Source: Bacillota bacterium
Lineage (GTDB): Bacteria; Bacillota; Desulfotomaculia; Desulfotomaculales; Desulfallaceae
Assembly: GCA_022360435.1 (NCBI GenBank)
Contig: JAKSCU010000545.1
Span: forward strand, 1 to 35,177
Direction of reading: 5' to 3'
DNA: 35,177 bases
The notes below the pieces were generated by a model. That model had not been told where the DNA came from and ran no database searches. It saw only the letters and a list, made by a program, of their open reading frames with translations. A program made the translations under genes and the position numbers. Below, one piece after another: positions 9,683 through 19,312 of this stretch; position 1 is the first letter of the stretch; every line of letters begins with the position of its first letter.

Positions 9683-11218
9683 TTGAAACGCGCACTGATA
9701 AGCGTGTCCGACAAGAGCGGGGTGGTGGATTTCGCCCGGGACCTGGTCGGCCTGGGATTTGAGATTGTTTCCACCGGCGGTACGGCCGGGACCCTGCGGG
9801 AAGCCGGAGTGCCGGTCACTTACATATCCGACGTCACCGGATTTCCGGAAATACTGGACGGGCGGGTTAAAACCCTGCATCCCAATGTGCACGGCGGCAT
9901 ACTGGCCACGCGCAGCGACCGGCACATGGCGCAGCTAAGGGAACAGGGGATCACCCCCATCGACCTGGTGGCGGTCAATCTTTATCCTTTCCGGGAGACC
10001 ACAGCCAGACCCGGGGTCACCCTGGCGGAAGCCATCGAACATATCGACATCGGCGGGCCGGCCATGGTTCGGGCGGCGGCCAAAAATCACCGCAGCGTGC
10101 TGGTGGTGGTCAACCCGCGGCGCTATGGTGATGTCATTGAAGCTATGGCCAAAGGCGAAGCAAATGAGGAGTTTCGCCTGGAACTGGCCCGAGAAGCCTT
10201 TTCCCATACGGCGGCTTACGACGGAGCCATTTCGGCCTATCTTTCGGGCCTCAATGAGACCGCCGGCCAGTTTTCCCACCTGTGGCAGAAACAGTACGAA
10301 CTGGTGCAGAACTTGCGTTACGGCGAAAACCCCCACCAGCAGGCCGCCTTTTACCGGGACCGGCCGGCCGCCGGCGCCTGCGTGGGAAGCGCGTCCCGGC
10401 TGCACGGCAAGGAGCTGTCCTACAACAATATCCTGGACCTGAATGCGGCCCTGGAAGCGGTCAGGGAGTTCACCGGCGCCGCCGCGGTTATTGTCAAGCA
10501 CAACAACCCCTGCGGTGCGGCCTGCGCCTCCAGGCTGGTGGACGCGTACACCGGAGCCTACGAGGGTGATACCGTTTCCGCTTTCGGCGGTATCGTTGCC
10601 TGCAACACCACCGTGGATGCGGCCACCGCCGGGGAAATGAGCAAAATTTTTCTGGAAGCAATAATTGCTCCGGACTACGACGCCGACGCCCTGACTCTAT
10701 TGAAACAAAAGAAGGATCTGCGTATATTGAAGACCGGACCACTGGATGCCGCATCCGGCGACCGGTTCGACCTGCGCAAAGTCAACGGCGGCTTGCTGGT
10801 GCAAACCCCGGACCTGGGCGTGGTGGATGCCGAAAAAATGAAAACAGTCACCCGGCGGGCGCCCTCCCGGGAGGAAATGGACGACCTGCTGTTTGCCATG
10901 GCGGTATGCAAGCATGTTAAGTCCAACGCCATCGTGGTGGCCAAAAACCAAAAAGTGCTGGGCGTGGGCGCCGGGCAAATGAACCGGGTGACCTCGGCTC
11001 GCATAGCCCTGGGGCAAGCCGGTGCGGCCGCCCGGGGCGCGGTATTGGCCTCGGATGCCTTTTTCCCGTTTCCTGATACCCTGGAGGAAGCCATCAAGGC
11101 CGGCGTCACCGCCGTTATTCAGCCCGGCGGGTCAATGCGGGACAACGCTTCCATTATGGTGGCGGATGACAGCCATATAGCCATGGTGTTTACCGGCATG
11201 CGCCACTTCAGACACTAA
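9683..11218 (+). CDS. purH: bifunctional AICAR transformylase / IMP cyclohydrolase
   Basis: MKRALISVSDKSG start (TTG at 9683 with AAAGGAGG upstream); VKTLHPNVHGGIL and SDAFFPFPD motifs. Confidence 0.95.
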   Translation: MKRALISVSDKSGVVDFARDLVGLGFEIVSTGGTAGTLREAGVPVTYISDVTGFPEILDGRVKTLHPNVHGGILATRSDRHMAQLREQGITPIDLVAVNLYPFRETTARPGVTLAEAIEHIDIGGPAMVRAAAKNHRSVLVVVNPRRYGDVIEAMAKGEANEEFRLELAREAFSHTAAYDGAISAYLSGLNETAGQFSHLWQKQYELVQNLRYGENPHQQAAFYRDRPAAGACVGSASRLHGKELSYNNILDLNAALEAVREFTGAAAVIVKHNNPCGAACASRLVDAYTGAYEGDTVSAFGGIVACNTTVDAATAGEMSKIFLEAIIAPDYDADALTLLKQKKDLRILKTGPLDAASGDRFDLRKVNGGLLVQTPDLGVVDAEKMKTVTRRAPSREEMDDLLFAMAVCKHVKSNAIVVAKNQKVLGVGAGQMNRVTSARIALGQAGAAARGAVLASDAFFPFPDTLEEAIKAGVTAVIQPGGSMRDNASIMVADDSHIAMVFTGMRHFRH

Positions 11219-11258
11219 AAAAAGCGAGCTTATTCGGTTCCCTCTGCGCGAGCTTTTT
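11217..11258 (+). repeat. dispersed hairpin module H, copy 1a
   Basis: AAAAAAAGCGAGCTTATTCGGTTCCCTCTGCGCGAGCTTTTTG, beginning at the purH stop codon. Confidence 0.8.
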
Positions 11259-11259
11259 G

Positions 11260-11320
11260 ATACTTTTGCCCTTGAATCCGGCCATTAATATGGCCGGAGG
11301 TATGCTTTCCAAAAAGTATA
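11260..11320 (+). repeat. dispersed nested-palindrome core module C, copy 1
   Basis: ATACTTTTGCCCTTGAATCCGGCCATTAATATGGCCGGAGGTATGCTTTCCAAAAAGTAT: outer ATACTTTT/AAAAGTAT, inner CCGGCCAT/ATGGCCGG. Confidence 0.8.
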
Positions 11321-11400
11321 AAAAAAGCGCGCATATTCGGTTCCCTCTGTGCGAGCTTTTGATAACTTTTTCTTTAATTCCGGCCTGGCAGAAAAGATAC
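11321..11400 (+). repeat. hairpin module H copy 1b plus a degenerate core remnant
   Basis: AAAAAAGCGCGCATATTCGGTTCCCTCTGTGCGAGCTTTTGATAACTTTTTCTTTAATTCCGGCC...AAAAGATAC. Confidence 0.65.
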
Positions 11401-11473
11401 TCCATTTAAGGTCGAGGAGTGTCCCCCAATATACGGCTTTTGTCAAAATATAAAAACCTGGGAGGAGATACCT

Positions 11474-12736
11474 GTGAAAGTGTTGATAGTGGGCGGAGGC
11501 GGGCGGGAACACGCCCTGGCCTGGAAGTTCAGCCGCAGCCCCCGGGTAAAAAAAATATTTTGCGCGCCGGGCAACGCCGGTATTGCCGCCCTGGCCGAAT
11601 GCGCAAATATCAATGCCGAGGATATTCCCGCCATAGTCAATTTGGTGCGAAGCCAAAAAATAGATCTGACGGTGGTGGGACCCGAAGCGCCGCTGGTGGC
11701 CGGCCTGGTTGACGCTCTGGAAAAAGAGGGCTACCCGGTTTTCGGACCGCGGAAAAGGGCGGCGGAAATTGAAGGCAGCAAGGTGCTGGCCAAGGAAATC
11801 ATGCTCAAGAATGATATTCCCACCGCTTGGTATGCGGTTTTCGACGACGCCGCCAAGGCCGCCGGGTATATTCGTAAAATCGACGGCGCCTGCGTGGTTA
11901 AGGCCGACGGTCTCGCCGCCGGCAAAGGCGTAATAGTCGCGCCTGACGCGTCCACCGCCCTGGAAGCGGTGAACATGATAATGAAGGATAAGGCCTTCGG
12001 CGCTGCCGGCGACCGCATCGTGGTGGAGGAATACCTGCGGGGCCAGGAGGCCAGCGTGCTGGCTTTCACCGACGGCGAGCACGTCGTGCCCATGTTGCCG
12101 GCCCAGGACCATAAACAGGTATTCGACGACGACCGGGGACCCAATACCGGCGGCATGGGCGCTTACGCCCCGGCGCCTTTAATAAATGTCGCGCTGCAAA
12201 AGCACGTGCTGGAAAAAATACTTGTTCCCACCGTGCGCGGCATGGCCGAGGAAGGCCGCCCGTACCGTGGCGTCTTATATGCCGGGATCATGCTTACCGA
12301 AAAAGGGCCGTTCGTGCTGGAATACAACGCCCGGTTCGGGGACCCCGAAGCCCAGCCCATCCTGATGATGCTGGAATCCGACCTGGCCGACGTTTTGGAA
12401 GCGTTGCTGGCGGGAGAATTAAACAAGGTTGATTTGCGCTGGCATAGCGGCGCCTCTGTATGCGTGGTACTGGCCGCGGGAGGTTATCCCGGAAGTTACC
12501 GCAAAGGGGAGGTTGTCGCCGGGTTGGATAAAATGCCGGAAAATGTGCTGGCCTTTCATGCCGGCACCGGTATTGAAAACGACCGGGTGGTTACCGCCGG
12601 CGGTCGTGTTTTGGGCATCACCGCCCTGGCCGAAGACATCCCCGCCGCCATTGATCTGGCGTACCGCGGAGTTTCCCAAGTACAATTTGCGGGCATGCAT
12701 CACCGCAAGGATATAGGTAAAAAAGCCCTTGACTGA
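11474..12736 (+). CDS. purD: phosphoribosylamine-glycine ligase
   Basis: MKVLIVGGGGREHALAWK; NTGGMGAYAPAP, VLEYNARFGDPEAQ motifs; GGGAGGAG RBS. Confidence 0.96.
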   Translation: MKVLIVGGGGREHALAWKFSRSPRVKKIFCAPGNAGIAALAECANINAEDIPAIVNLVRSQKIDLTVVGPEAPLVAGLVDALEKEGYPVFGPRKRAAEIEGSKVLAKEIMLKNDIPTAWYAVFDDAAKAAGYIRKIDGACVVKADGLAAGKGVIVAPDASTALEAVNMIMKDKAFGAAGDRIVVEEYLRGQEASVLAFTDGEHVVPMLPAQDHKQVFDDDRGPNTGGMGAYAPAPLINVALQKHVLEKILVPTVRGMAEEGRPYRGVLYAGIMLTEKGPFVLEYNARFGDPEAQPILMMLESDLADVLEALLAGELNKVDLRWHSGASVCVVLAAGGYPGSYRKGEVVAGLDKMPENVLAFHAGTGIENDRVVTAGGRVLGITALAEDIPAAIDLAYRGVSQVQFAGMHHRKDIGKKALD

Positions 12737-12754
12737 CCCCAAAAAAAGGTGAAA

Positions 12755-12786
12755 AAAACAGCGCCTTAAATGGCGTTGTTTTCTCT
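12755..12786 (+). terminator. intrinsic terminator after purD
   Basis: AACAGCGCC-TTAAAT-GGCGTTGTT followed by TTCTCTTTG. Confidence 0.65.
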
Positions 12787-13020
12787 TTGTGCCTTTTACC
12801 GGCGGTTTTCCGGCAACTATGGCGACAGCGATTTAATTCTCTAAAGTATGAAAGGATTTGTCGCCCCGCTGTCGAATTACATAACAGGAAGAAAGAAACA
12901 ATACCCAAATGGCGCAAGGAAAGCCCGGCCGTAAGCGGGTTCCCACCGGCGTCCGCCAGCCGGCCTTTATTTGGTACGGATATAAGCCATATGCAAATAA
13001 CCGACCGGGAGGAAGCTCAG

Positions 13021-13308
13021 GTGGCATACACCGAAAAGCTGCGGGATGCCCTTACCGATCAGTTGTTCCGGGCCATTGGACAATTAAATGACCTGGATGA
13101 GTGCTACCGATTTTTTGAGGATGTCTGCACGGTGGCCGAGATAAAATCCATGGCCCAACGACTGGAAGTAGCAAGAATGCTGGAAGCCAATTATACCTAC
13201 GGCGAGATCACCATCCGCACCGGAGCCAGCACCGCCACCATCAGCAGGGTTAAAAGGTGCTTGCATTACGGGGCCGACGGTTACAAAACAGTGCTTAAAC
13301 GTCTCTGA
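13021..13308 (+). CDS. YerC/YecD family TrpR-like DNA-binding protein
   Basis: LTDQLFRAIGQLNDLDECYRFFEDVCTVAEIKSMAQRLEVARMLEANYTYGEITIRTGASTATISRVKRCLHYG; GTG start at 13021 with GGGAGG 8 nt upstream rather than the long ORF start at 12787. Confidence 0.85.
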   Translation: MAYTEKLRDALTDQLFRAIGQLNDLDECYRFFEDVCTVAEIKSMAQRLEVARMLEANYTYGEITIRTGASTATISRVKRCLHYGADGYKTVLKRL

Positions 13309-13416
13309 ACGCCTTCGGGGGATGAATAAAGCCGGCGATTTAAATGTCATTGACAGCGCCCTGGCCCGTCACTGTTTTATTATGTCGCCACTTCAACCCA
13401 AAAGAGGGGGTAAAAA

Positions 13417-14949
13417 ATGATCTCAATCATCAGACCGGGAGACCGGCGCTTCGCCTCCTTGTTACGCAACAGATCCTTCAACCTGGACAAAGTTGACGAT
13501 ACTGTCAGGGATATTGTAAGCGCCGTGCAAACAGGCGGAGATAAACAGCTGTGCGCCATCACCGCCCGCCTGGACGGCGCCGAACTGGGTCCGGCCGGTA
13601 TCCCGGTGAGCAGGCGGGAAATAGATGATGCTTACAAGCATGTCGCAGGGGATTTTTTAACCGCCCTGCGCCTGGCGGCAAAAAATATTTACAACTATCA
13701 CACCCGGCAGCTGAAAAATTCCTGGTTCGCGCCGCAGCCCGACGGCACAATACTGGGCCAGATGGTCGCACCGTTGGGCAGGGTGGGTATTTACGTCCCT
13801 GGCGGCAAGGCCTCTTACCCGTCGTCGGTTTTGATGAACGCCATCCCGGCGGCGGTGGCCGGTGTTAAAGAGATCGTCATGGTCACCCCGCCGGACAGGG
13901 ACGGAAATGTGAACTCTCACACGCTGGTGGCCGCCGCCGAAGCCGGGGTGACGGAAATTTACCGGGTGGGCGGCGCCCAGGCTGTGGCCGCCCTGGCCTT
14001 TGGCACGCCAACCATTAAAAAAGTTGACAAGATAACCGGTCCGGGAAACATTTACGTTACCGCGGCCAAACGCCTTGTTTTCGGCGCTGTGGATATCGAT
14101 ATGCTGGCCGGTCCCAGCGAAGTGCTGATCGTGGCGGATCATTCGGCCCGGCCCGACTTTGTCGCGGCTGATATGCTGGCCCAGGCCGAGCATGACGAGA
14201 TGGCCGCGGCCATCCTGGTAACTCCGGACCACGGGTTGGCCCAAAGCGTGCCACAGGAACTTGAACGACAGTTACGCAAACTGGGTCGGCAGGCGGTGGC
14301 CGCCAAATCCATTGCGGACTACGGGGCCGTCATCCTGGCTAAAGACATGGAAGAGGCGCTGGATATAGCCGATTCATTCGCCCCCGAGCACCTGGAATTA
14401 ATGCTGACCGACCCCTATCGGTGGCTGGGCCGGATTAAAAACGCCGGGGCGATATTCATGGGGCACTATTCACCCGAGGCGGCGGGCGACTATATAGCCG
14501 GGCCCAATCACGTGCTGCCCACCAATGGTACCGCCAGGTTTTTTTCACCCCTTGAGGTGGACACATTTATGAAAAAAACCAGCCTAATCGGTTACTCCCC
14601 CGGGGCATTGCGGCGGGAAGGCCCGCACGCCGTGGTTCTGGCTGAAACCGAGGGGCTGGACGCACACGCGGCTTCAATTAAAATAAGGTTTGGCTCTGGA
14701 CCGGCCGACAAGCCCGACGGGCAACATAACAACGGCGCCGTGCCGGAAGCCGACAACGGTGATCATGGGCTGCCCCCGTTCAATCACGCGCCGGCGGACG
14801 ACCCGGCCGTCAACGGCTTGCGGGATTTGTCCGGGATGCAGTCGCTTAAGCCCGGCTTCGGTGACCTGCACAAGGACACGGCGCAAGACGGGACCGGCAA
14901 TAATGCGGCGCCCCGAATAACCGGTGCCGGACTTAGAAAAGGAAGATAA
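13417..14949 (+). CDS. hisD: histidinol dehydrogenase with unusual C-terminal extension
   Basis: GRVGIYVPGGKASYPSSVLMNAIPA, GPGNIYVTAAK, GPSEVLI, SFAPEHLEL, GPNHVLPT motifs; ~75-80 extra residues after the normal family end. Confidence 0.94.
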   Translation: MISIIRPGDRRFASLLRNRSFNLDKVDDTVRDIVSAVQTGGDKQLCAITARLDGAELGPAGIPVSRREIDDAYKHVAGDFLTALRLAAKNIYNYHTRQLKNSWFAPQPDGTILGQMVAPLGRVGIYVPGGKASYPSSVLMNAIPAAVAGVKEIVMVTPPDRDGNVNSHTLVAAAEAGVTEIYRVGGAQAVAALAFGTPTIKKVDKITGPGNIYVTAAKRLVFGAVDIDMLAGPSEVLIVADHSARPDFVAADMLAQAEHDEMAAAILVTPDHGLAQSVPQELERQLRKLGRQAVAAKSIADYGAVILAKDMEEALDIADSFAPEHLELMLTDPYRWLGRIKNAGAIFMGHYSPEAAGDYIAGPNHVLPTNGTARFFSPLEVDTFMKKTSLIGYSPGALRREGPHAVVLAETEGLDAHAASIKIRFGSGPADKPDGQHNNGAVPEADNGDHGLPPFNHAPADDPAVNGLRDLSGMQSLKPGFGDLHKDTAQDGTGNNAAPRITGAGLRKGR

Positions 14950-14951
14950 TA

Positions 14952-16034
14952 ATGCAGGATAACTTTGACATTGATATTTTTGTCAGGGAAGAGATCAAGG
15001 GATTGGTCCCTTACAACCCTGAATCGCGCCCCGAAATGATTAAAATGGACGCCAACGAAAACCCATTCTTATTTCCCGGGGACATACAAAAAAAAATATA
15101 CGAGTTGATTGATTCCCGCGCATTCACCCGCTATCCCGACGCCCTGGCCGGGGCGCTGGTGCGGGAAATCTCGGGCTGTTACGGTATTGCGCCCGACCAA
15201 GTGATGGTGGGTAACGGATCCGACGAACTGATCCTCAACCTGATGCTCGCCTTCGGAGCGGGCAACCGGGTGGTTATAGCAGTGCCAACCTTTTCCATGT
15301 ACGCCATTCATGCCCGTATTGCCGGCGGGGTAATAACCGAAGTCCCCAGGGATCAAAATTTTGATCTGGCGGTGGAAGCACTGGCACGGGAGGGCGCCGG
15401 CGCGGGCTTACTGGTGATTTGCTCACCGAACAACCCTTCGGGCAATTCCGCCACCACCGAGCAGATGGTTGCCATTCTGGAAGCCTGCCGCTGTCCGGTG
15501 GTGGTCGACCAAGCTTATCTGGAATTCGGCGGTGTCGACTTTCTGCCCCTGCTGGCCAAGCATAACAACCTGGTTATACTGCGTACTTTTTCCAAGGCTT
15601 TCGGCCTGGCCGGCCTGAGAGTGGGATATTTATTTGCCCACCCCGGTATACTGCATTATCTGTGCAAAGTCAAGCAACCTTTTAACCTGAACAATTTTTC
15701 GCAAACCGCGGCCCTGGTGGTGCTGCGCAACCGGGGTGTTTTCACCCGTCAGGTGGCGCAAATCGGCGCCGAAAAGGATAAATTATACAAGGCGCTCCGG
15801 GAAATGCCCGGCGTCCGGGTTTACCCTTCGGACGCCAACTACCTCTTGTTTGCCGTCGAAGCGCCGGCAAACAGAGTTTTTGAAGGATTACTGGCGGAAA
15901 AGATACTGGTGCGCAACTTCAGCGATCCACTGCTATCCGAGTATTTAAGGGTATCTGTGGGCACGCCGGCGGAGAACGAAATATTTTTACGGGGGCTGAG
16001 GAAGGTTATTGATACCCTGGGGGAGAAAAAATGA
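14952..16034 (+). CDS. hisC: histidinol-phosphate aminotransferase
   Basis: NGSDELI, CSPNNPSGN, RTFSKAFGLAGLRVGY (PLP lysine) motifs. Confidence 0.95.
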   Translation: MQDNFDIDIFVREEIKGLVPYNPESRPEMIKMDANENPFLFPGDIQKKIYELIDSRAFTRYPDALAGALVREISGCYGIAPDQVMVGNGSDELILNLMLAFGAGNRVVIAVPTFSMYAIHARIAGGVITEVPRDQNFDLAVEALAREGAGAGLLVICSPNNPSGNSATTEQMVAILEACRCPVVVDQAYLEFGGVDFLPLLAKHNNLVILRTFSKAFGLAGLRVGYLFAHPGILHYLCKVKQPFNLNNFSQTAALVVLRNRGVFTRQVAQIGAEKDKLYKALREMPGVRVYPSDANYLLFAVEAPANRVFEGLLAEKILVRNFSDPLLSEYLRVSVGTPAENEIFLRGLRKVIDTLGEKK

Positions 16035-16636
16035 TGCTTGAGAACAATAATAAGCGCGCTGCCAAGGTGCGGCGAACCACGAGCGAAACCCAAGTTACCG
16101 TAAACCTGTGTCTGGACGGCGCCGGCAAGGCCGCCATAAACACCGGCGTACCTTTCATGGATCACATGTTGGAGCTGTTGGCCAAGCATGGCGGCATCGA
16201 CCTGGAACTGAACGCCGTCGGCGATCTGGCGGTTGACGCCCATCATACCGTGGAAGACGCGGGAATTTGCCTGGGACAAGCCGTCAGGGAGGCGCTGGGT
16301 GACAAAAAGGGTATAGAAAGGTATGGGCACGCGCTTTTGCCCATGGACGAATCACTGGCGGCGGTGGCCGTCGACATTAGCGGGCGCGGTTGCCTGGTAT
16401 TCGACGTGCCGTTGCCCGCCGGCAAGGTGGGCAATTTCGACACCGAGTTGGTGGAAGAGTTTCTGGGCGCCTTTGCCGGCAATGCGGCGCTTACCTTGCA
16501 CGTGCGGCTGTTGGCGGGAAAAAACACCCACCATATCATTGAGGCCGTGTTCAAGGGATTAGGTCGCGCCCTGCGCTCGGCGCTGGAAATTGGAGATTCC
16601 ACAGGGGGTGTTCCGTCCACTAAGGGTGTTCTGTAA
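16031..16636 (+). CDS. hisB: imidazoleglycerol-phosphate dehydratase
   Basis: GVPFMDHMLELLAKHGG, DAHHTVEDAGI motifs; ATGA overlap with hisC. Confidence 0.95.
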   Translation: MMLENNNKRAAKVRRTTSETQVTVNLCLDGAGKAAINTGVPFMDHMLELLAKHGGIDLELNAVGDLAVDAHHTVEDAGICLGQAVREALGDKKGIERYGHALLPMDESLAAVAVDISGRGCLVFDVPLPAGKVGNFDTELVEEFLGAFAGNAALTLHVRLLAGKNTHHIIEAVFKGLGRALRSALEIGDSTGGVPSTKGVL

Positions 16637-16666
16637 AAATGAGTTAACCGGGGGAGAGAATAGTTC

Positions 16667-17278
16667 TTGATTGCCATCATCGATTACGGTATGGGCAACC
16701 TGCGCAGTGTGGCCAAGGGTTTTGAAAAAACCGGCGTCGACGTCGGCATAACAAACGACCCCAGGACGGTGGACGACGCATCCGGGGTGGTGCTGCCGGG
16801 TGTGGGGGCTTTTTCCGACGCCATGCGAAATTTAAGGGAACTGGGCCTGGTTGAGAGCATTCACCGGGCCGTGGCAGAAAAAAAACCCTTTTTGGGCATA
16901 TGTCTCGGCCTGCAGTTGCTGTTTGAATCCAGCGAGGAGTGGGGCACCTGGGAAGGGTTGGGCGTATTCCCCGGCCGAGTACGCAGGCTGCCGCCGGGGC
17001 TAAAGGTTCCGCACATGGGCTGGAACACCCTGTCGGTGAAAAGCCCCTGCCGTCTATTGGACGGGATACCCGAAAACACAGCCTTTTATTTTGTCCATTC
17101 ATATTACGTGGAACCGGATGATACCGCACTCATAACCTGCACAACCGCATATGGAATTGAGTTCGCTTCCGTTACGGTCAGAGAAAATGTATTCGGCATC
17201 CAGTTTCACCCGGAAAAAAGCAGTGCCATGGGCCTGCGCATATTGCAGACTTTTGGGGGGTTGGTTCAAAAATGTTAA
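16667..17278 (+). CDS. hisH: imidazole glycerol phosphate synthase subunit HisH
   Basis: IAIIDYGMGNLRSV, GICLGLQLLFESSEE, FHPEKS; TTG start. Confidence 0.95.
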   Translation: MIAIIDYGMGNLRSVAKGFEKTGVDVGITNDPRTVDDASGVVLPGVGAFSDAMRNLRELGLVESIHRAVAEKKPFLGICLGLQLLFESSEEWGTWEGLGVFPGRVRRLPPGLKVPHMGWNTLSVKSPCRLLDGIPENTAFYFVHSYYVEPDDTALITCTTAYGIEFASVTVRENVFGIQFHPEKSSAMGLRILQTFGGLVQKC

Positions 17279-18015
17279 TCATCCCGGCTATTGACTTGCG
17301 GGCCGGAAAATGCGTCCGACTGGTGGAAGGCAAGCTTGATCGGGAAACCATTTACTCGGACGATCCGGTTGCCGTGGCCTGCGTTTGGGAGAACAGCGGC
17401 GCACAGTTGCTGCACGTGGTGGACCTGGACGGCGCTTTCGCCGGCTCGCCCAGGAATCTGGACACCGTCAGCAGCATAATCGAGTCCATTGACATACCGG
17501 TTCAGGTTGGCGGCGGGATTCGCGATCTGGACACTGTGGACCGGTTGCTGCAAATGGGTGTGCAGCGGGTCATTCTCGGCACCGTGGCCATACAGAACCC
17601 CTTGCTGGTGGCTGAGGCCGTCAGCCGTTTCAGAGACCGGATTGTGGTGGGAATTGATGCCCGCAATGGAAAAGTGGCCATAGAAGGCTGGGGTCTGACG
17701 GCGGAAAAGGACGTGCAGGAAATGGCGGCCGATGTTAGCGGGATGGGAGTAACCAGAATCATTTTTACCGATATTTCCCGGGACGGCACGTTAAAAGGCC
17801 CGAACCTGGAAGCCGTTAAAAAACTGGCCCTTTCCAGCAATTTAAAGATAATAGCTTCCGGTGGCGTTTCCACCATTAAAGACATTGAAGCGTTAAAAAC
17901 ATTGGAGCCTATGGGCGTTGAAGGGGTAATTGTGGGCAAAGCGCTTTATGCCGGCACCGTGGATATATTTGATGCTCTGGCTGTGGCGGAGCAAACAAGG
18001 CTAATATCATGTTGA
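17272..18015 (+). CDS. hisA: HisA, phosphoribosylformimino-5-aminoimidazole carboxamide ribotide isomerase
   Basis: [39 protein letters not shown]. Confidence 0.95.
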   Translation: MLIIPAIDLRAGKCVRLVEGKLDRETIYSDDPVAVACVWENSGAQLLHVVDLDGAFAGSPRNLDTVSSIIESIDIPVQVGGGIRDLDTVDRLLQMGVQRVILGTVAIQNPLLVAEAVSRFRDRIVVGIDARNGKVAIEGWGLTAEKDVQEMAADVSGMGVTRIIFTDISRDGTLKGPNLEAVKKLALSSNLKIIASGGVSTIKDIEALKTLEPMGVEGVIVGKALYAGTVDIFDALAVAEQTRLISC

Positions 18016-18767
18016 GGAAAAGGATTATTCCCTGCCTGGATGTAACCGGCGGGCGCGTGGTCAAGGGAACTAATTTTGTCAATCTCAGAGACGCCGGCGA
18101 TCCTGTGGAACTGGCGGCCTGCTACGACCGGGAAGGAGCCGACGAACTGGTTTTTCTTGACATCACCGCTTCCCACGAAGAGCGCAAGACAGTTTTGGAC
18201 ATGGTCCGCCGCACCGCCGAAGAAGTGTTTATTCCCTACACGGTGGGCGGCGGCATAGGCAAACTGGAAGATATCCGGGCCATCCTGACCGCCGGCGCCG
18301 ACAAAGTTTCCATCAACACCGCCGCTGTAAAAAACCCGCAGCTTATTACCGACGCCTCGGTCCGGTTCGGCAGCCAGTGCATCGTGGTGGCTATCGACGC
18401 GCGCAGCGCCGGACCCGGCAAGTGGGAAGTTTACATACACGGGGGTCGCACCCCCACCGGCCTGGATGTGTTGGAATGGGCCCGGAAAGTCGAAGGGCTG
18501 GGAGCAGGTGAAATTTTGCTCACCAGCATGGACCGGGACGGCACTCTGGACGGGTATGACATCATGCTGACCAGGACCGTCGCCAGGACGGTAAATATCC
18601 CGGTCATCGCCTCGGGTGGCGTGGGCGAACTGGAGCATATATTGGAGGGTCTGACGGCGGGGGAGGCCGACGCCGCCCTGGCGGCCTCCATATTCCATTT
18701 CGGCACCCATTCCATCGCCGAAACAAAGCAATATCTCAACCGGCACAATGTGCCGGTCAGGATTTAA
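18009..18767 (+). CDS. hisF: imidazole glycerol phosphate synthase subunit HisF
   Basis: [43 protein letters not shown]. Confidence 0.96.
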   Translation: MLRKRIIPCLDVTGGRVVKGTNFVNLRDAGDPVELAACYDREGADELVFLDITASHEERKTVLDMVRRTAEEVFIPYTVGGGIGKLEDIRAILTAGADKVSINTAAVKNPQLITDASVRFGSQCIVVAIDARSAGPGKWEVYIHGGRTPTGLDVLEWARKVEGLGAGEILLTSMDRDGTLDGYDIMLTRTVARTVNIPVIASGGVGELEHILEGLTAGEADAALAASIFHFGTHSIAETKQYLNRHNVPVRI

Positions 18768-18796
18768 TTCCATTACAATTTTTTTGAGGTGTAATT

Positions 18797-19183
18797 ATGA
18801 AAATCGACCCCGAAGATTTAAAATATGACAAGGACGGCTTGATACCGGCCATCGTTCAAGATGCGGCGACCGGTAAAGTGCTTATGATGGCCTATATGAA
18901 CAGGGAAGCGGTAGCCAAATCGTTGTCCACCGGGGAAACTTGGTTCTGGAGCAGGAGCAGACAGCAATTTTGGCACAAAGGCGAAACCTCCGGTCATGTG
19001 CAAAAAATCAAGGAAATGTACTTCGATTGCGATCGCGACACTTTGTTGCTTATGGTGGAACAAAGGGGCGCGGCCTGCCACGAGGGATTTTTCACCTGTT
19101 TCCACTACTCCCTGGCGCCGGACGGAACCGTTACCATAGATGGGCGGCCCCTTTTTGACCCGGAAAAAGTGTACGGCAAATAA
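18797..19183 (+). CDS. hisI: phosphoribosyl-AMP cyclohydrolase
   Basis: GEVL-type [35 protein letters not shown]; 128 aa with no HisE domain. Confidence 0.94.
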   Translation: MKIDPEDLKYDKDGLIPAIVQDAATGKVLMMAYMNREAVAKSLSTGETWFWSRSRQQFWHKGETSGHVQKIKEMYFDCDRDTLLLMVEQRGAACHEGFFTCFHYSLAPDGTVTIDGRPLFDPEKVYGK

Positions 19184-19223
19184 AAGGAGCGCGCTTATTC
19201 AGTTCCCTTTGCGTGCGCTTTTT
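19182..19223 (+). repeat. dispersed hairpin module H, copy 2
   Basis: AAAAGGAGCGCGCTTATTCAGTTCCCTTTGCGTGCGCTTTTT starting at the hisI stop. Confidence 0.75.
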
Positions 19224-19312
19224 GCTACCTGTCTATAAAGAAGATAATAATGAACCGATATAGCGCAAGCTGTTGCGCCTGCACGGCGCGACAGCCCAAA
19301 AGCGAGGTTGCC

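Noticed and set aside
12787-13020. N-terminal extension of the YerC-like ORF
   Set aside because: Sequence is atypical for the family and contains leader hairpins; a GTG with a good RBS at 13021 fits the family N-terminus.
13350-13383. Promoter before hisD (TTGACA at 13350)
   Set aside because: Good -35 but no -10 at standard spacing (TTTTAT at 19 nt, TATTAT at 22 nt); too weak to list as a feature.
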